Source of the DNA: Deltaproteobacteria bacterium
Lineage (GTDB): Bacteria > Myxococcota_A > Polyangia > JAAYKL01
Direction: 5' to 3'
DNA length: 33,836 nt
NCBI GenBank assembly: GCA_030595125.1
Contig: JAUVDV010000057.1
Span: forward strand, 1-33,836
The stretch's first letter is position 1. Each line of letters starts with the position of its first letter. Shown in pieces: positions 14,529-21,871 of the stretch. The notes beneath the pieces are model-generated. The model was given only the letters and a program-made list of their open reading frames with translations. It was not told the DNA's origin and did no database searches. The position numbers and the translations under genes were made by a program.

Positions 14529-16946
14529 TCAATCCCCAATGTAGCCCAACGCTTCCAGTTGTTTTCGAGTCTCGGGATCGATAACGGTGTCTTCTTTTTT
14601 GTGTTTCTTCTTCGAAGCGGGGGCCCTGGCCCGATCGACGGTCTTCGGAACATCGTCGGCGCCGCCAACCGATCCCGTATCCACGAACCTGCCCTGGTGA
14701 ATCCCGAGCTGCTCGTGCAGCGCCGCGAGGGTGATCGGCATCTCGTCGCTCAGATCGGTGGTCTCCGCCGGATCCGTTTCCAGATCGAAGAGGGTTGTGG
14801 AAAGCCCGCGATAAATGAGCTTGTACCGACCCATCCTCACAGCGCGCTGGCCGTACAGGAAATCGCTGAACGAAACCCCGGGCCACCGATCGCCGGCGAC
14901 ACCATTGAGGAGCGGAACAAGGCTTCGCCCCTCGACATCACCCGGAGCTTCCACGCCCGTCAACTCGCACACCGTTGGGAACACGTCCACCAGACCGACC
15001 TCCGCGTCCGACCTGGCCTTGCCCTCGTGCCCGCTCGCCCCGGGCAAACGCATCAACAGCGGCACGTGCAGCATCTCCTCGTACATCGAATGCCCGTGCC
15101 CCACTGAGCCGTGCTCGAAGAACTCCTCGCCGTGATCCGAGGTGACAACGATGAGTGTATTCTCGAGCAACCCCTGGTCCGCCATGGCCTGGTAGATCCG
15201 TGCGAAGTGATCGTCGTGGTAACTTATCTCTCCGTCATAGAGCGCCTCCAGCCGATACTTGTCCCTTTGCGAGAGCTTGACCGATCCCTTCTTGATGCCC
15301 TCCAGCAACTTGGCGGTTCCCCGTGGGGTCACGACGCCGTTGTAGGGCTCGTCATCGTACAGGGCGCGAAACTCCTTTGGCGGAATGTACGGCACGTGAG
15401 GATCGATGGTGTGCACGTACAGGAGAAAGGGTTTGTCCCTGGGCCTTGACTCGAGCCACGCGATTGTGTCCCGGGCCACGAACTGAGCCCTGTTGGCCTT
15501 CCCTTCACGCACGTAGTTTCTCCAGGTGTCCCAGCCTTTTTCAAAACCAAACTTGCCCGAAACGTAGCCGTTGGCGATAAACGCGGCGGTTGTGAAACCC
15601 AGCTCGCGAAAGTGCTCTGAGATGAGCTTGACCGTGCGCGGGATCTTGTTCTTCTCTGTCTTTGTGCGGTGGGTCTCGGGAAACAATCCCGTCAGCAACG
15701 TCGCCACGGACGGCTTGGTCCAGTTTTCCTGCACGAGGGCCCTGTTGAAGACCATCGATTCGGCCCCGATCTTGTTCATGAAGGCCGTCTGAACGCGGGT
15801 GTTGTTATTGTAGAGAGCGAGGTGATCCGCCCTCAACGTGTCGATCAAAACGATCATCACGTTCTTGGCGGTCATGGCTCCCGGAGCCGTGTCCGCTTTC
15901 CTCTTCGCGGAGTAGAGCCCGGCGCCGGATATAACCACCTCCCCGGCGGTGGCCTCAAACGTGATAGCAACCACTTTGCCCGCATGTCCGGCCAGGCTGA
16001 CGACCATGCTCGTGGATCGTTTACCCGCCTCCAGATTTGCAAGCGGGATCTCCTCGCCGTCGTCACCCCGGGCGGTAACCGAGAGCTTTGCAGTTCCGTC
16101 TACGAGATGCGACCGCACCTTGCCTCGGATCACGGCCCCCTTCGGAACAGGGATATTGTAAGTAACCGACTCGCCCCGGCCGAGCAGAATGCCGGGCTCC
16201 TTTCCTGTCCGGTCCGGATAGATGACCGCGTCGAAGGACGACGCGCTGGGCCCCGAGCCCGAATCGACAGGTGTTATTCGAATGTAGTCCACCGCCAGGG
16301 CAGCTCCCTTCCCGTCGTGGGCCGGCCTCCTGGTGTTGAAGCGCAACATCAGCTCGTTGCGCCCTTTCTTGATGCCGGTGGCGAACTCGATGGCCGAGTG
16401 TCCGAAATCATCCTTGGAATCCAGCTTCATGGTCCCTATCTGTTTGCCGTTCAGGTAGACCCGCCCCGAGGTGCTTCCGACGGCTCTGGCCCTGACAGTC
16501 ACCGTCCCGCCGCCGACCTCCGACTTCGACGCGTCGAAGTATATGCGACCGGTCGCGCCGCTCAGGTAGCTGAACGTGGTCCCTCCCTCGTCGTAGTCTC
16601 CGCGCCAGCCGGTCTTCCAGTCGCCCAGTGTGTACTTGTGCCTGGCCGGGGTCCCGAAATCCACCAGCAACCCGCCGGAGCGAAGGTGCGCTCCGCTCAG
16701 ATTTTTCGCAAAATCGTAGATCTTCTCGGAATCATTCACTGCCTGGGATTGCGCCGTATCGGAGATTGTTGTCCCGCTGCGCTCTACCGGTTTTTTCGTC
16801 CCGGCGGGATCATCCGCCACGTCGCCCTTCACGGCAGGAGTCGGCTTGCTCGGCCCGGGCGCCCGACCGCCGTTGCCGCACATTGCAAAAACGACCGCCG
16901 CGATCGCCCCCGACATGACCCCGATTGCCAGCGTCTTGAATATCAT
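14529..16946 (-). CDS. Sulfatase/phosphatase-superfamily protein with N-terminal beta domains
   Basis: The 805-residue protein starts with a hydrophobic signal or anchor (residues 1-22, ending A-M-C-G, not a canonical lipobox). Two beta-rich domains cover about 80-350. An alkaline-phosphatase/sulfatase fold from about 365 begins I-V-L-I-D-T-L-R-A-D-H-L and includes metal ligands in S-D-H-G-E-E-F and G-H-G-H-S-M. The site that normally carries formylglycine, C/S-x-P-x-R, reads T-K-P-S-V. It therefore cannot mature to formylglycine. A threonine nucleophile would resemble phosphoethanolamine or glycerolphosphate transferases. Substrate unknown; probably acts outside the cytoplasmic membrane. The gene stands alone, convergent with xseB. 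Confidence 0.85.
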   Translation of the reverse strand: MIFKTLAIGVMSGAIAAVVFAMCGNGGRAPGPSKPTPAVKGDVADDPAGTKKPVERSGTTISDTAQSQAVNDSEKIYDFAKNLSGAHLRSGGLLVDFGTPARHKYTLGDWKTGWRGDYDEGGTTFSYLSGATGRIYFDASKSEVGGGTVTVRARAVGSTSGRVYLNGKQIGTMKLDSKDDFGHSAIEFATGIKKGRNELMLRFNTRRPAHDGKGAALAVDYIRITPVDSGSGPSASSFDAVIYPDRTGKEPGILLGRGESVTYNIPVPKGAVIRGKVRSHLVDGTAKLSVTARGDDGEEIPLANLEAGKRSTSMVVSLAGHAGKVVAITFEATAGEVVISGAGLYSAKRKADTAPGAMTAKNVMIVLIDTLRADHLALYNNNTRVQTAFMNKIGAESMVFNRALVQENWTKPSVATLLTGLFPETHRTKTEKNKIPRTVKLISEHFRELGFTTAAFIANGYVSGKFGFEKGWDTWRNYVREGKANRAQFVARDTIAWLESRPRDKPFLLYVHTIDPHVPYIPPKEFRALYDDEPYNGVVTPRGTAKLLEGIKKGSVKLSQRDKYRLEALYDGEISYHDDHFARIYQAMADQGLLENTLIVVTSDHGEEFFEHGSVGHGHSMYEEMLHVPLLMRLPGASGHEGKARSDAEVGLVDVFPTVCELTGVEAPGDVEGRSLVPLLNGVAGDRWPGVSFSDFLYGQRAVRMGRYKLIYRGLSTTLFDLETDPAETTDLSDEMPITLAALHEQLGIHQGRFVDTGSVGGADDVPKTVDRARAPASKKKHKKEDTVIDPETRKQLEALGYIGD

Positions 16947-17021
16947 TGAAATCGCCTCGCTTCTTCCACGAATAGTTATAGCGAGACAAATGTGGGAAGG
17001 CCATTAATGGGCGGCTCTTCT

Positions 17022-17080
17022 CCCGCGGGTGTAAAACCCGCGGCCACAATGCACTTCGTGCGATGGGCGCTTGTCGTTCC
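17022..17080 (+). repeat. REP-like unit A1
   Basis: Stem 1 is CCGCGGG (17023-17029) and CCCGCGG (17037-17043) around the loop TGTAAAA. Stem 2 is GCAC-TTC-GTGC at about 17051-17061. A GATGGGCGCTTGTCGTTCC tail follows. The next unit starts 67 bases later. Confidence 0.7.
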
Positions 17081-17088
17081 TCTCTTTT

Positions 17089-17134
17089 CCCGCGGGAATA
17101 AAACCCGCGGCCACGATACGCTTCGCGTTGTTTC
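17089..17134 (+). repeat. REP-like unit A2
   Basis: Stem 1 is CCGCGGG (17090-17096) and CCCGCGG (17104-17110) around AATAAAA. Stem 2 is ACGC-TTC-GCGT, differing from A1 but still paired. It ends just before the stop codon of the transposase gene, which is read on the minus strand. Confidence 0.7.
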
Positions 17135-17140
17135 ACGCGT

Positions 17141-17560
17141 TCATTTTTCTTCCCGTTCGTAAGCGTTGATCGTTGAGCGCTCCTCGTGTCGTTTCCATTG
17201 ATTTCGGATGTAATCTCGCAGGACTTCGCAGTTGTCAGGATCTACCGTCACCGAATATGCGCTATCTCCCCAACCAAATGGTTTTTCTGGCTTTCGTTTT
17301 CGCCAGAGCATTGAAGAAAACCCCTTGAGACCCTTGTAAAGCTCAGCCAGTGCAAGAGCCGGCACAGACCTGACAAAAACATGAACGTGATCTTTCCACG
17401 CGCCAAACTCCTCGATGTACGAATCCATCTGATGCGCCTTGACCTTCATGGCATCAAACAGGAATTTCTCGTCGTCGCGATCGGCGATGAGATGCTCTCG
17501 GTGGTTTGTATGAAACACCAGATGATACCAAAGTCTGTGATAGCCGTGTCGCTGTTTCAT
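17141..17560 (-). CDS. IS200-like / REP-associated Y1 HUH transposase
   Basis: The 139-residue protein opens H-R-L-W-Y-H-L-V-F-H-T, typical of Y1 transposases. It has the HUH pair H58 and H60 in W-K-D-H-V-H-V-F-V, a K-G-L-K-G-F-S-S segment, G-W-G-D-S-A-Y-S-V, and the probable nucleophile Y117 in L-R-D-Y-I-R-N-Q. These enzymes cut and join single-stranded DNA at hairpins near the element ends. The length fits IS200 TnpA; the setting among REP-like palindromes fits the RAYT branch. It looks intact. The repeats on both sides are its likely recognition sites. No TnpB gene is present. Confidence 0.85.
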   Translation of the reverse strand: MKQRHGYHRLWYHLVFHTNHREHLIADRDDEKFLFDAMKVKAHQMDSYIEEFGAWKDHVHVFVRSVPALALAELYKGLKGFSSMLWRKRKPEKPFGWGDSAYSVTVDPDNCEVLRDYIRNQWKRHEERSTINAYEREEK

Positions 17561-17569
17561 TTTTCATCC

Positions 17570-17605
17570 ACGGCCCTTTTGGGCCGTATCGTGGCCGCGG
17601 GCCCG
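17570..17605 (-). repeat. REP-like unit B1 (truncated, inverted)
   Basis: Read on the plus strand it begins with the perfect stem ACGGCCC-TTTT-GGGCCGT, then TCGTGGCCGCGGG and a short CCCG. The second arm of stem 1 is cut short and the loop is missing, so this copy looks decayed. Confidence 0.6.
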
Positions 17606-17617
17606 TTTCTTTCCTAC

Positions 17618-17664
17618 ACGGCCCTTTTGGGCCGTATCGTGGCCGCGGGTTTTACACCCGCGGG
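17618..17664 (-). repeat. REP-like unit B2 (inverted)
   Basis: This unit is the A unit in the opposite direction. Stem 1 is CCGCGGG (17643-17649) and CCCGCGG (17657-17663). Stem 2 is a longer ACGGCCC-TTTT-GGGCCGT instead of the short TTC-loop stem of the A copies. Confidence 0.7.
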
Positions 17665-17734
17665 CTGTCTCGGGGCGCAAGGCCCGGCCCTTTCATGCCT
17701 TCAAACCAATCAGTGCTTGTCGTTCCTCTCTTCT

Positions 17735-17792
17735 ACCGCGGGTATAAAACCCGCGGCCACGATACGCTTCGCGTGATGGGCGCTTGTCGTTC
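17735..17792 (+). repeat. REP-like unit A3
   Basis: Stem 1 is CCGCGGG (17736-17742) and CCCGCGG (17750-17756) around TATAAAA. Stem 2 is ACGC-TTC-GCGT, and the GATGGGCGCTTGTCGTTC tail follows. The copy is preceded by the same GCTTGTCGTTCCTCTCTT lead-in as A2, which suggests it was once part of a tandem row. The tail touches the radC stop codon. Confidence 0.7.
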
Positions 17793-18477
17793 AGCCCATC
17801 AATCCGAGATCGCGCAGGCTGGAGTAGCTCTTCCTCCCCACGACGATATGATCCACCAGGGGTATGCCGATGATCTCTCCAACCTTGACCAGGCGCCGGG
17901 TGAGGGCCACGTCGTGCGGGCTGGGTCGAGGATCCCCCGAGGGGTGGTTGTGCAGCACCACCAGTCTGGCGGCGGCCTCCGAGATCATGGGGCGGAAAAC
18001 CTCCCTCGGCTCCACCATGCACTCGTTGAGCGATCCCTTGGCCACCACCTCCTCCCGGATGGGCTCATTTCGGTTGTTGAGCCCCACCGCCAGAAAGGTT
18101 TCTTGCATGAGGGGCACCAGCCTGGTGCGGTAGGCCTCCCATATGTCGGAGCTGCAGGTGAATCGCGCGCTATGTTCCTGCGTGCACCGTCGCTCCACAA
18201 TCCGAGTTCCCAATTCGATGGCCGCGACAATCCGGGACACCTTGGCCTCCCCGAGCCCGTTTATTCTCGCGAGATCGCCGGCCCCTTCCCGGACGAGCCT
18301 TTCCACTCCGCCAAGTTCCACGAGGATCCTTCGCGCGAGATCGAGGGCGTTCTCGCCTCCCGTGCCGGTGCCCAGGAGCAACGCTAGCAACTCGGCGTCT
18401 CCCAGGGCGCCGCAACCCTTTTCCCTCAAACGTTCACGAGGACGCTCCCTCGCCGGCATGGTGCACATGGAGGCCAT
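17791..18477 (-). CDS. radC: RadC family JAB/MPN domain protein
   Basis: This protein has 228 residues from the ATG at 18477; ATGs at 18468 and 18459 are equally possible and no ribosome site decides. The N-terminal part contains R-P-R-E-R-L-R-E-K-G and D-A-E-L-L-A-L-L-L-G-T-G. A helix-hairpin-helix-type I-N-G-L-G-E-A-K follows. The JAB metal motif H-N-H-P-S-G-D-P-R-P-S-P-H-D is complete. RadC proteins are common and often near mobile DNA. The old link to DNA repair is weak, and their function is unsettled. The longer frame to 18669 has a non-family N-terminus and is rejected. The transposase and repeat cluster sits directly downstream. Confidence 0.92.
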   Translation of the reverse strand: MASMCTMPARERPRERLREKGCGALGDAELLALLLGTGTGGENALDLARRILVELGGVERLVREGAGDLARINGLGEAKVSRIVAAIELGTRIVERRCTQEHSARFTCSSDIWEAYRTRLVPLMQETFLAVGLNNRNEPIREEVVAKGSLNECMVEPREVFRPMISEAAARLVVLHNHPSGDPRPSPHDVALTRRLVKVGEIIGIPLVDHIVVGRKSYSSLRDLGLMG

Positions 18478-18689
18478 TGATTTGTGAATTAGCAATCCCC
18501 GTGCCACCGGGTAAACGGTTGGTTTTCTTAGATCCCATGGACACCTGGGCGACGGAATCAGGCGGAAAACGGCGGCGGACGCCGGCGAGTCTCGGAGACG
18601 CTCTCCCCTGGAAGCTTCGCGCCTTGAGCGGCTGTTCTCATCGCCTGTCCAACACGGATAGGCAAACACCCTGATCCTCTCATCGTTTT

Positions 18690-18704
18690 GAGATATAGTA
18701 TCTC
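18690..18704 (+). promoter_or_regulatory. Palindrome overlapping a possible -10 element before the zinc-ribbon gene
   Basis: GAGATA-TAG-TATCTC is a perfect 6-base inverted repeat ending two bases before the ATG at 18707. It contains TATAGT, which would make a -10 box of a leaderless transcript. No Shine-Dalgarno site precedes the start. Confidence 0.35.
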
Positions 18705-18706
18705 TA

Positions 18707-19084
18707 ATGGAATGCGCTCGGTGCAGGAAAGAAATCTCGGAAAACGACTGCTATTGGCAGGAGGATGGTCAAATCTGTGCGCCATGCATGGCCTTGCAGG
18801 AGCGCAAGGACCATTTTCTGAAGATCTATGGAGGACTGGCCTCGGCCTCGCTTGGCGGCGGCGGCGCTTGTTTCTTCTTCGATCCATTTTTCGTCATCTC
18901 AATCGGTGCGGCCATTTCCGGGTTCGGCGCGTTGAAACACTACTTTTTCCCCTTCGATGAAGAGGACCGAGGGTTTTCGAGAAAAAATATGAAATTCTTC
19001 TGGATGGCGCTTTCAGGAATTTGCCTGGCCATGATCAAAATCGCTGTTTCGGTTTTTCGACTGCATGGAATTTTCACTTCGTAA
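18707..19084 (+). CDS. Zinc-ribbon protein with two membrane segments
   Basis: The 125-residue protein begins C-A-R-C-R-K, then C-Y-W and C-A-P-C. This gives two CxxC knuckles within the first 30 residues, a likely zinc ribbon of the 'B-box-like/GYF' type seen in small bacterial membrane proteins. Two hydrophobic stretches follow (about 45-70 and 95-120) with a charged D-E-E-D-R-G loop between. It is likely an inner-membrane protein with the zinc site in the cytoplasm. The function is unknown to me. It stands alone, between radC and the convergent bioA. Confidence 0.75.
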   Translation: MECARCRKEISENDCYWQEDGQICAPCMALQERKDHFLKIYGGLASASLGGGGACFFFDPFFVISIGAAISGFGALKHYFFPFDEEDRGFSRKNMKFFWMALSGICLAMIKIAVSVFRLHGIFTS

Positions 19085-19187
19085 GAACTATTTGAGCAAG
19101 CGATGCAGAGTCCATGGACCGGGGTCTGGCACCTATGCGGGAGGTGATCGGCCGCCGGGTCTACCGCCCCCCCAAATAATTACACGC

Positions 19188-20555
19188 CTACTTCCCAAAC
19201 GTCGCTTCGAGGGATTCGCGGACGATGGCGAAGAGGCTGTCGATCTGCTCGACGGTGATGGTGAGCGGCAATACGAAATAGACGACGTTGCCCATGGGAC
19301 GAATCAGCGCGCCGCGCTTGCGGGCCTCGACATAGAACCTCCAGCCCGCATCGTCCAGATAATCGGAGGCGCTCTCCCCCGCCTGGGGCGAGGTGAGGGT
19401 GAATGCAGTGATTATACCCGTGCGCCTCGGATTCCGAACCCACGGATGATCCTTCACGCTGTCGAGCCCCCGCTGCATGGCGTCGAACTTGGGGCCGAGC
19501 CCGCCGATGATGTTCTCCTCGTCGAAAACCTTGAGCGTCTCGAGGGCCACGGCGCACCCGATGGGATTGCCGGTGAAGGAATGCCCGTACCAGAGGGTCT
19601 CGTCCGGACCTCCGAGGAACGCATCGAAAACACGATCGCAGGCGACGGTGGCGGCCATGGGAAGAACCCCGCCGGAAAACCCCTTTGCCAGGCATGTGAT
19701 GTCCGCGTCGATCCCCGCCTGATGATGAGCCAGAAACGTTCCGGTGCGGCCGTAACCCACGAAGACCTCGTCGACGATGAGCAACACATCCAGATCATTG
19801 CACAGTGCGCGCAACTCGCTCAGGTACTCCGGAGAATACATGAGCATGCCGGCGGCTCCCTGTACCAGCGGCTCCACAATGATCGCCGCAACCTCGTCGG
19901 CGTGCTCTTCCAGGATCTTCTTTGCGGCGGCAAATGGCTCGTCGAACCACCCTACCCCGCTCTGGGTCGACACGCCCGATTCCGCGCCCCTTGAAGCGAT
20001 ACCGATGGGGCTCGGCAGAATGATCCTGTCAAAAAGCAATGGTCCCAGAGCCTTGTGAAATAACTCTCCCCCGGAGACGGACGCCGCTCCGACTGTCTCT
20101 CCATGGAAGGCCCCCTTCAGAGTGACAAACCGTCGCTTTTGCGAGCGACCCTTGATCTGCCAGTACTGATAGGCCATCCGCACCGCAACCTCCACGGCGG
20201 TGGAACCGTCATCCGAGAAGAAGATATGGTTGAGCGACTCACCGCAGAGGGGCAGCAGCTTGTCGGCCAGCTCCACCGCCGGCCCGTGGGTCATACCCGC
20301 CATGGAGCAATGGGCCAGAGTTTCGGTCTGCGCGCGCAGGGCGTTCATCAGTCGCGGGTGGTTGTGACCGAGCACGTTGACCCACCACGACGCGTTGCCG
20401 TCCACGTACCGGGTTCCGTCCATGTCGTACAGATAGATCCCCTCCGCCCGCTCCACGACCACCGGATCGATCTCCTCGATGTACTTTTTCATCGGCGTGT
20501 AGGGGTGCCATATCAACTTCTTGTCGAGCGCAACGATTTCTTTACGTGTCATCAT
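19188..20555 (-). CDS. bioA: Adenosylmethionine-8-amino-7-oxononanoate aminotransferase
   Basis: The 455-residue PLP enzyme of biotin synthesis transfers the amino group of SAM to 8-amino-7-oxononanoate. The N-terminal W-H-P-Y-T-P-M, N-A-S-W-W-V-N-V-L-G-H-N-H-P motif and S-D-D-G-S-T-A-V-E segment are BioA-specific. V-D-E-V-F-V-G-Y-G-R-T-G carries the PLP aspartate. The Schiff-base lysine is K291 in L-A-K-G-F-S-G-G. It overlaps the xseA stop as ATGATGA, so the pair is translationally coupled. Two adjacent ATGs are possible starts. No other bio genes follow. The biotin ligase gene lies about 7 kb away. Confidence 0.96.
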   Translation of the reverse strand: MMTRKEIVALDKKLIWHPYTPMKKYIEEIDPVVVERAEGIYLYDMDGTRYVDGNASWWVNVLGHNHPRLMNALRAQTETLAHCSMAGMTHGPAVELADKLLPLCGESLNHIFFSDDGSTAVEVAVRMAYQYWQIKGRSQKRRFVTLKGAFHGETVGAASVSGGELFHKALGPLLFDRIILPSPIGIASRGAESGVSTQSGVGWFDEPFAAAKKILEEHADEVAAIIVEPLVQGAAGMLMYSPEYLSELRALCNDLDVLLIVDEVFVGYGRTGTFLAHHQAGIDADITCLAKGFSGGVLPMAATVACDRVFDAFLGGPDETLWYGHSFTGNPIGCAVALETLKVFDEENIIGGLGPKFDAMQRGLDSVKDHPWVRNPRRTGIITAFTLTSPQAGESASDYLDDAGWRFYVEARKRGALIRPMGNVVYFVLPLTITVEQIDSLFAIVRESLEATFGK

Positions 20556-21859
20556 CTGGAGTTATCCTCGGTATCTTTCATTACCCTTGCAGAGATCTCT
20601 CCGCGGGCCACGGTCAATTTGAGATTCGTTCCCGTTGGGGCTTGTTCGGGTGACTTGACGATCGCGCCGTCATCGGCACGCCTGATTACTGCGTAACCCC
20701 GCTCGAGGCTGGCCAGCGGGCTGAGCACCTGTAATCTGGCGACGATCTGCCCCAGATCTCCCCGGGCCCTTGCCATCGCCGGTTGGGGCCATCTGTACAA
20801 TCCCTCGCCGGCTGCCGCGAGATCTCCCCGAGATCTGAACAGCACCCTGTCCGGCCACCTCGCCAGAACCTCCCTGGATCTTGCCAGCGCTTCCAGGCCG
20901 GCCCGCAGCCTCGTCCGCGGATCTCTGGCCTTCATGTCTCCGAGCACCCTGCCGAGTTTCTCGCGACGCCGGCTCATCCCGTGCGCAAAGGCAGTCTGAA
21001 GGCCGAGCGAGACTTCATCGAGCCGGGAAGAGAGCTTCTCCATCTCGGGCACGGCCAGCTCCGCCGCTTCAGACGGCGTTGCCGCGCGCCGATCTGCGAC
21101 CAGATCAGCGAGGGTAACATCCACCTCATGGCCCACGGCGCTTATTACCGGAACCGGACACCGGGCGATGGCGCGAACCAGCTCCTCGTCATTGAAGGCG
21201 TCGAGATCCTCAGACGAACCACCTCCCCTGCCGATGATTACCACCTCCACACCCGGCTGGCCGCTCACCAGATCGAGCCCGCGAATGATTTCGCTCGCGG
21301 CCCCCTTGCCCTGAACACTGGCGTGAGCGACTACGATACGCGACGGGAACCGGCGTGACGCCACCTTGATGATGTCCCGCACGGCGGCTCCCGTTCGGGA
21401 GGTGACCACCCCCACCCTGGCCGGAATATAGGGCAGCGGCCGCTTGCGCTCTGCGGCGAATAGACCCTGCGCCTCCAGCTTTGCGCGAAGCTCGGCCAGC
21501 GCCTTTGCCTTTAACCCCTCACCGGCCTCGTCCACGCGATCGGCGACGATCTGATATCGGCCACCGGCCTCGTACAGGGTCACGCGCCCGTGGCAACGAA
21601 TCTTGACACCCTGCTCTATTCGCGAGCCGTATCGCATGGCCCCGCCGCGCCACATCACCGCGTCGATGCTCGCCTTGCCGCCCGGATCCGCCAGCTTGAA
21701 GTAAATGTGTCCGGAACGCGCAACGGTAGCCTCCGAAACCTCCGCCTCGAGCCAGACGCCCGCGAAGGCGCTCTCCAACAACGAGCGCGCCTCCTTGTTT
21801 ATCTCTGCCACCGAGTAGGTTTTCTCGTCGGTGTTACTGGTGCCAAAACCGAATTCCAT
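20552..21859 (-). CDS. xseA: Exodeoxyribonuclease VII large subunit
   Basis: The 435-residue protein has an N-terminal OB fold with the Y-S-V-A-E-I-N and V-W-L-E-A-E-V-S pattern. The nuclease domain contains V-G-V-V-T-S-R-T-G-A-A, G-R-G-G-G-S-S-E-D-L, and G-H-E-V-D-V-T-L-A-D-L-V-A-D-R-R-A-A-T-P-S-E-A-A-E. A helical stretch follows, and then a typical C-terminal L-E-R-G-Y-A segment. The enzyme degrades single-stranded DNA from both ends with XseB. All usual conserved loops are present. It is coupled to bioA, with which it shares no pathway, and its partner xseB is about 6 kb away on the other strand. Confidence 0.96.
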   Translation of the reverse strand: MEFGFGTSNTDEKTYSVAEINKEARSLLESAFAGVWLEAEVSEATVARSGHIYFKLADPGGKASIDAVMWRGGAMRYGSRIEQGVKIRCHGRVTLYEAGGRYQIVADRVDEAGEGLKAKALAELRAKLEAQGLFAAERKRPLPYIPARVGVVTSRTGAAVRDIIKVASRRFPSRIVVAHASVQGKGAASEIIRGLDLVSGQPGVEVVIIGRGGGSSEDLDAFNDEELVRAIARCPVPVISAVGHEVDVTLADLVADRRAATPSEAAELAVPEMEKLSSRLDEVSLGLQTAFAHGMSRRREKLGRVLGDMKARDPRTRLRAGLEALARSREVLARWPDRVLFRSRGDLAAAGEGLYRWPQPAMARARGDLGQIVARLQVLSPLASLERGYAVIRRADDGAIVKSPEQAPTGTNLKLTVARGEISARVMKDTEDNSR

Positions 21860-21871
21860 AGAACGAAGATA

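Larger units (their letters stand above)
17022..17792. mobile_element. IS200/RAYT-like transposase gene bracketed by REP-like palindromic repeats
   Basis: The transposase gene at 17141-17560 is flanked by five copies of a palindromic unit, two on its left and three on its right. Left copies and the outermost right copy point one way; the two next to the right side of the gene point the other way. This is the layout of a REP-RAYT unit (REPtron), or of an IS200-like element with hairpin ends. The outermost copy ends within two bases of the radC stop codon. Confidence 0.6.

Noticed and set aside
15669-16949. Long plus-strand frame of 426 codons opposite the sulfatase-fold gene
   Set aside because: It is a shadow of the minus-strand gene in high-GC sequence. 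Its translation is Arg/Pro/Gly-rich with no domain, and the minus-strand protein has clear family motifs.
18478-18669. N-terminal extension of radC
   Set aside because: Arg/Ser-rich and unlike RadC proteins. Starts at 18477 to 18459 give normal length.
19123-19146. GGTCTGGCACC next to a CACCT/AGGTG stem as a solitary mobile-repeat end
   Set aside because: It reminds me of short RAYT-linked motifs, and a similar GACTGGCACC occurs on the minus strand near 6706. Two loose matches are not enough to call a repeat family.
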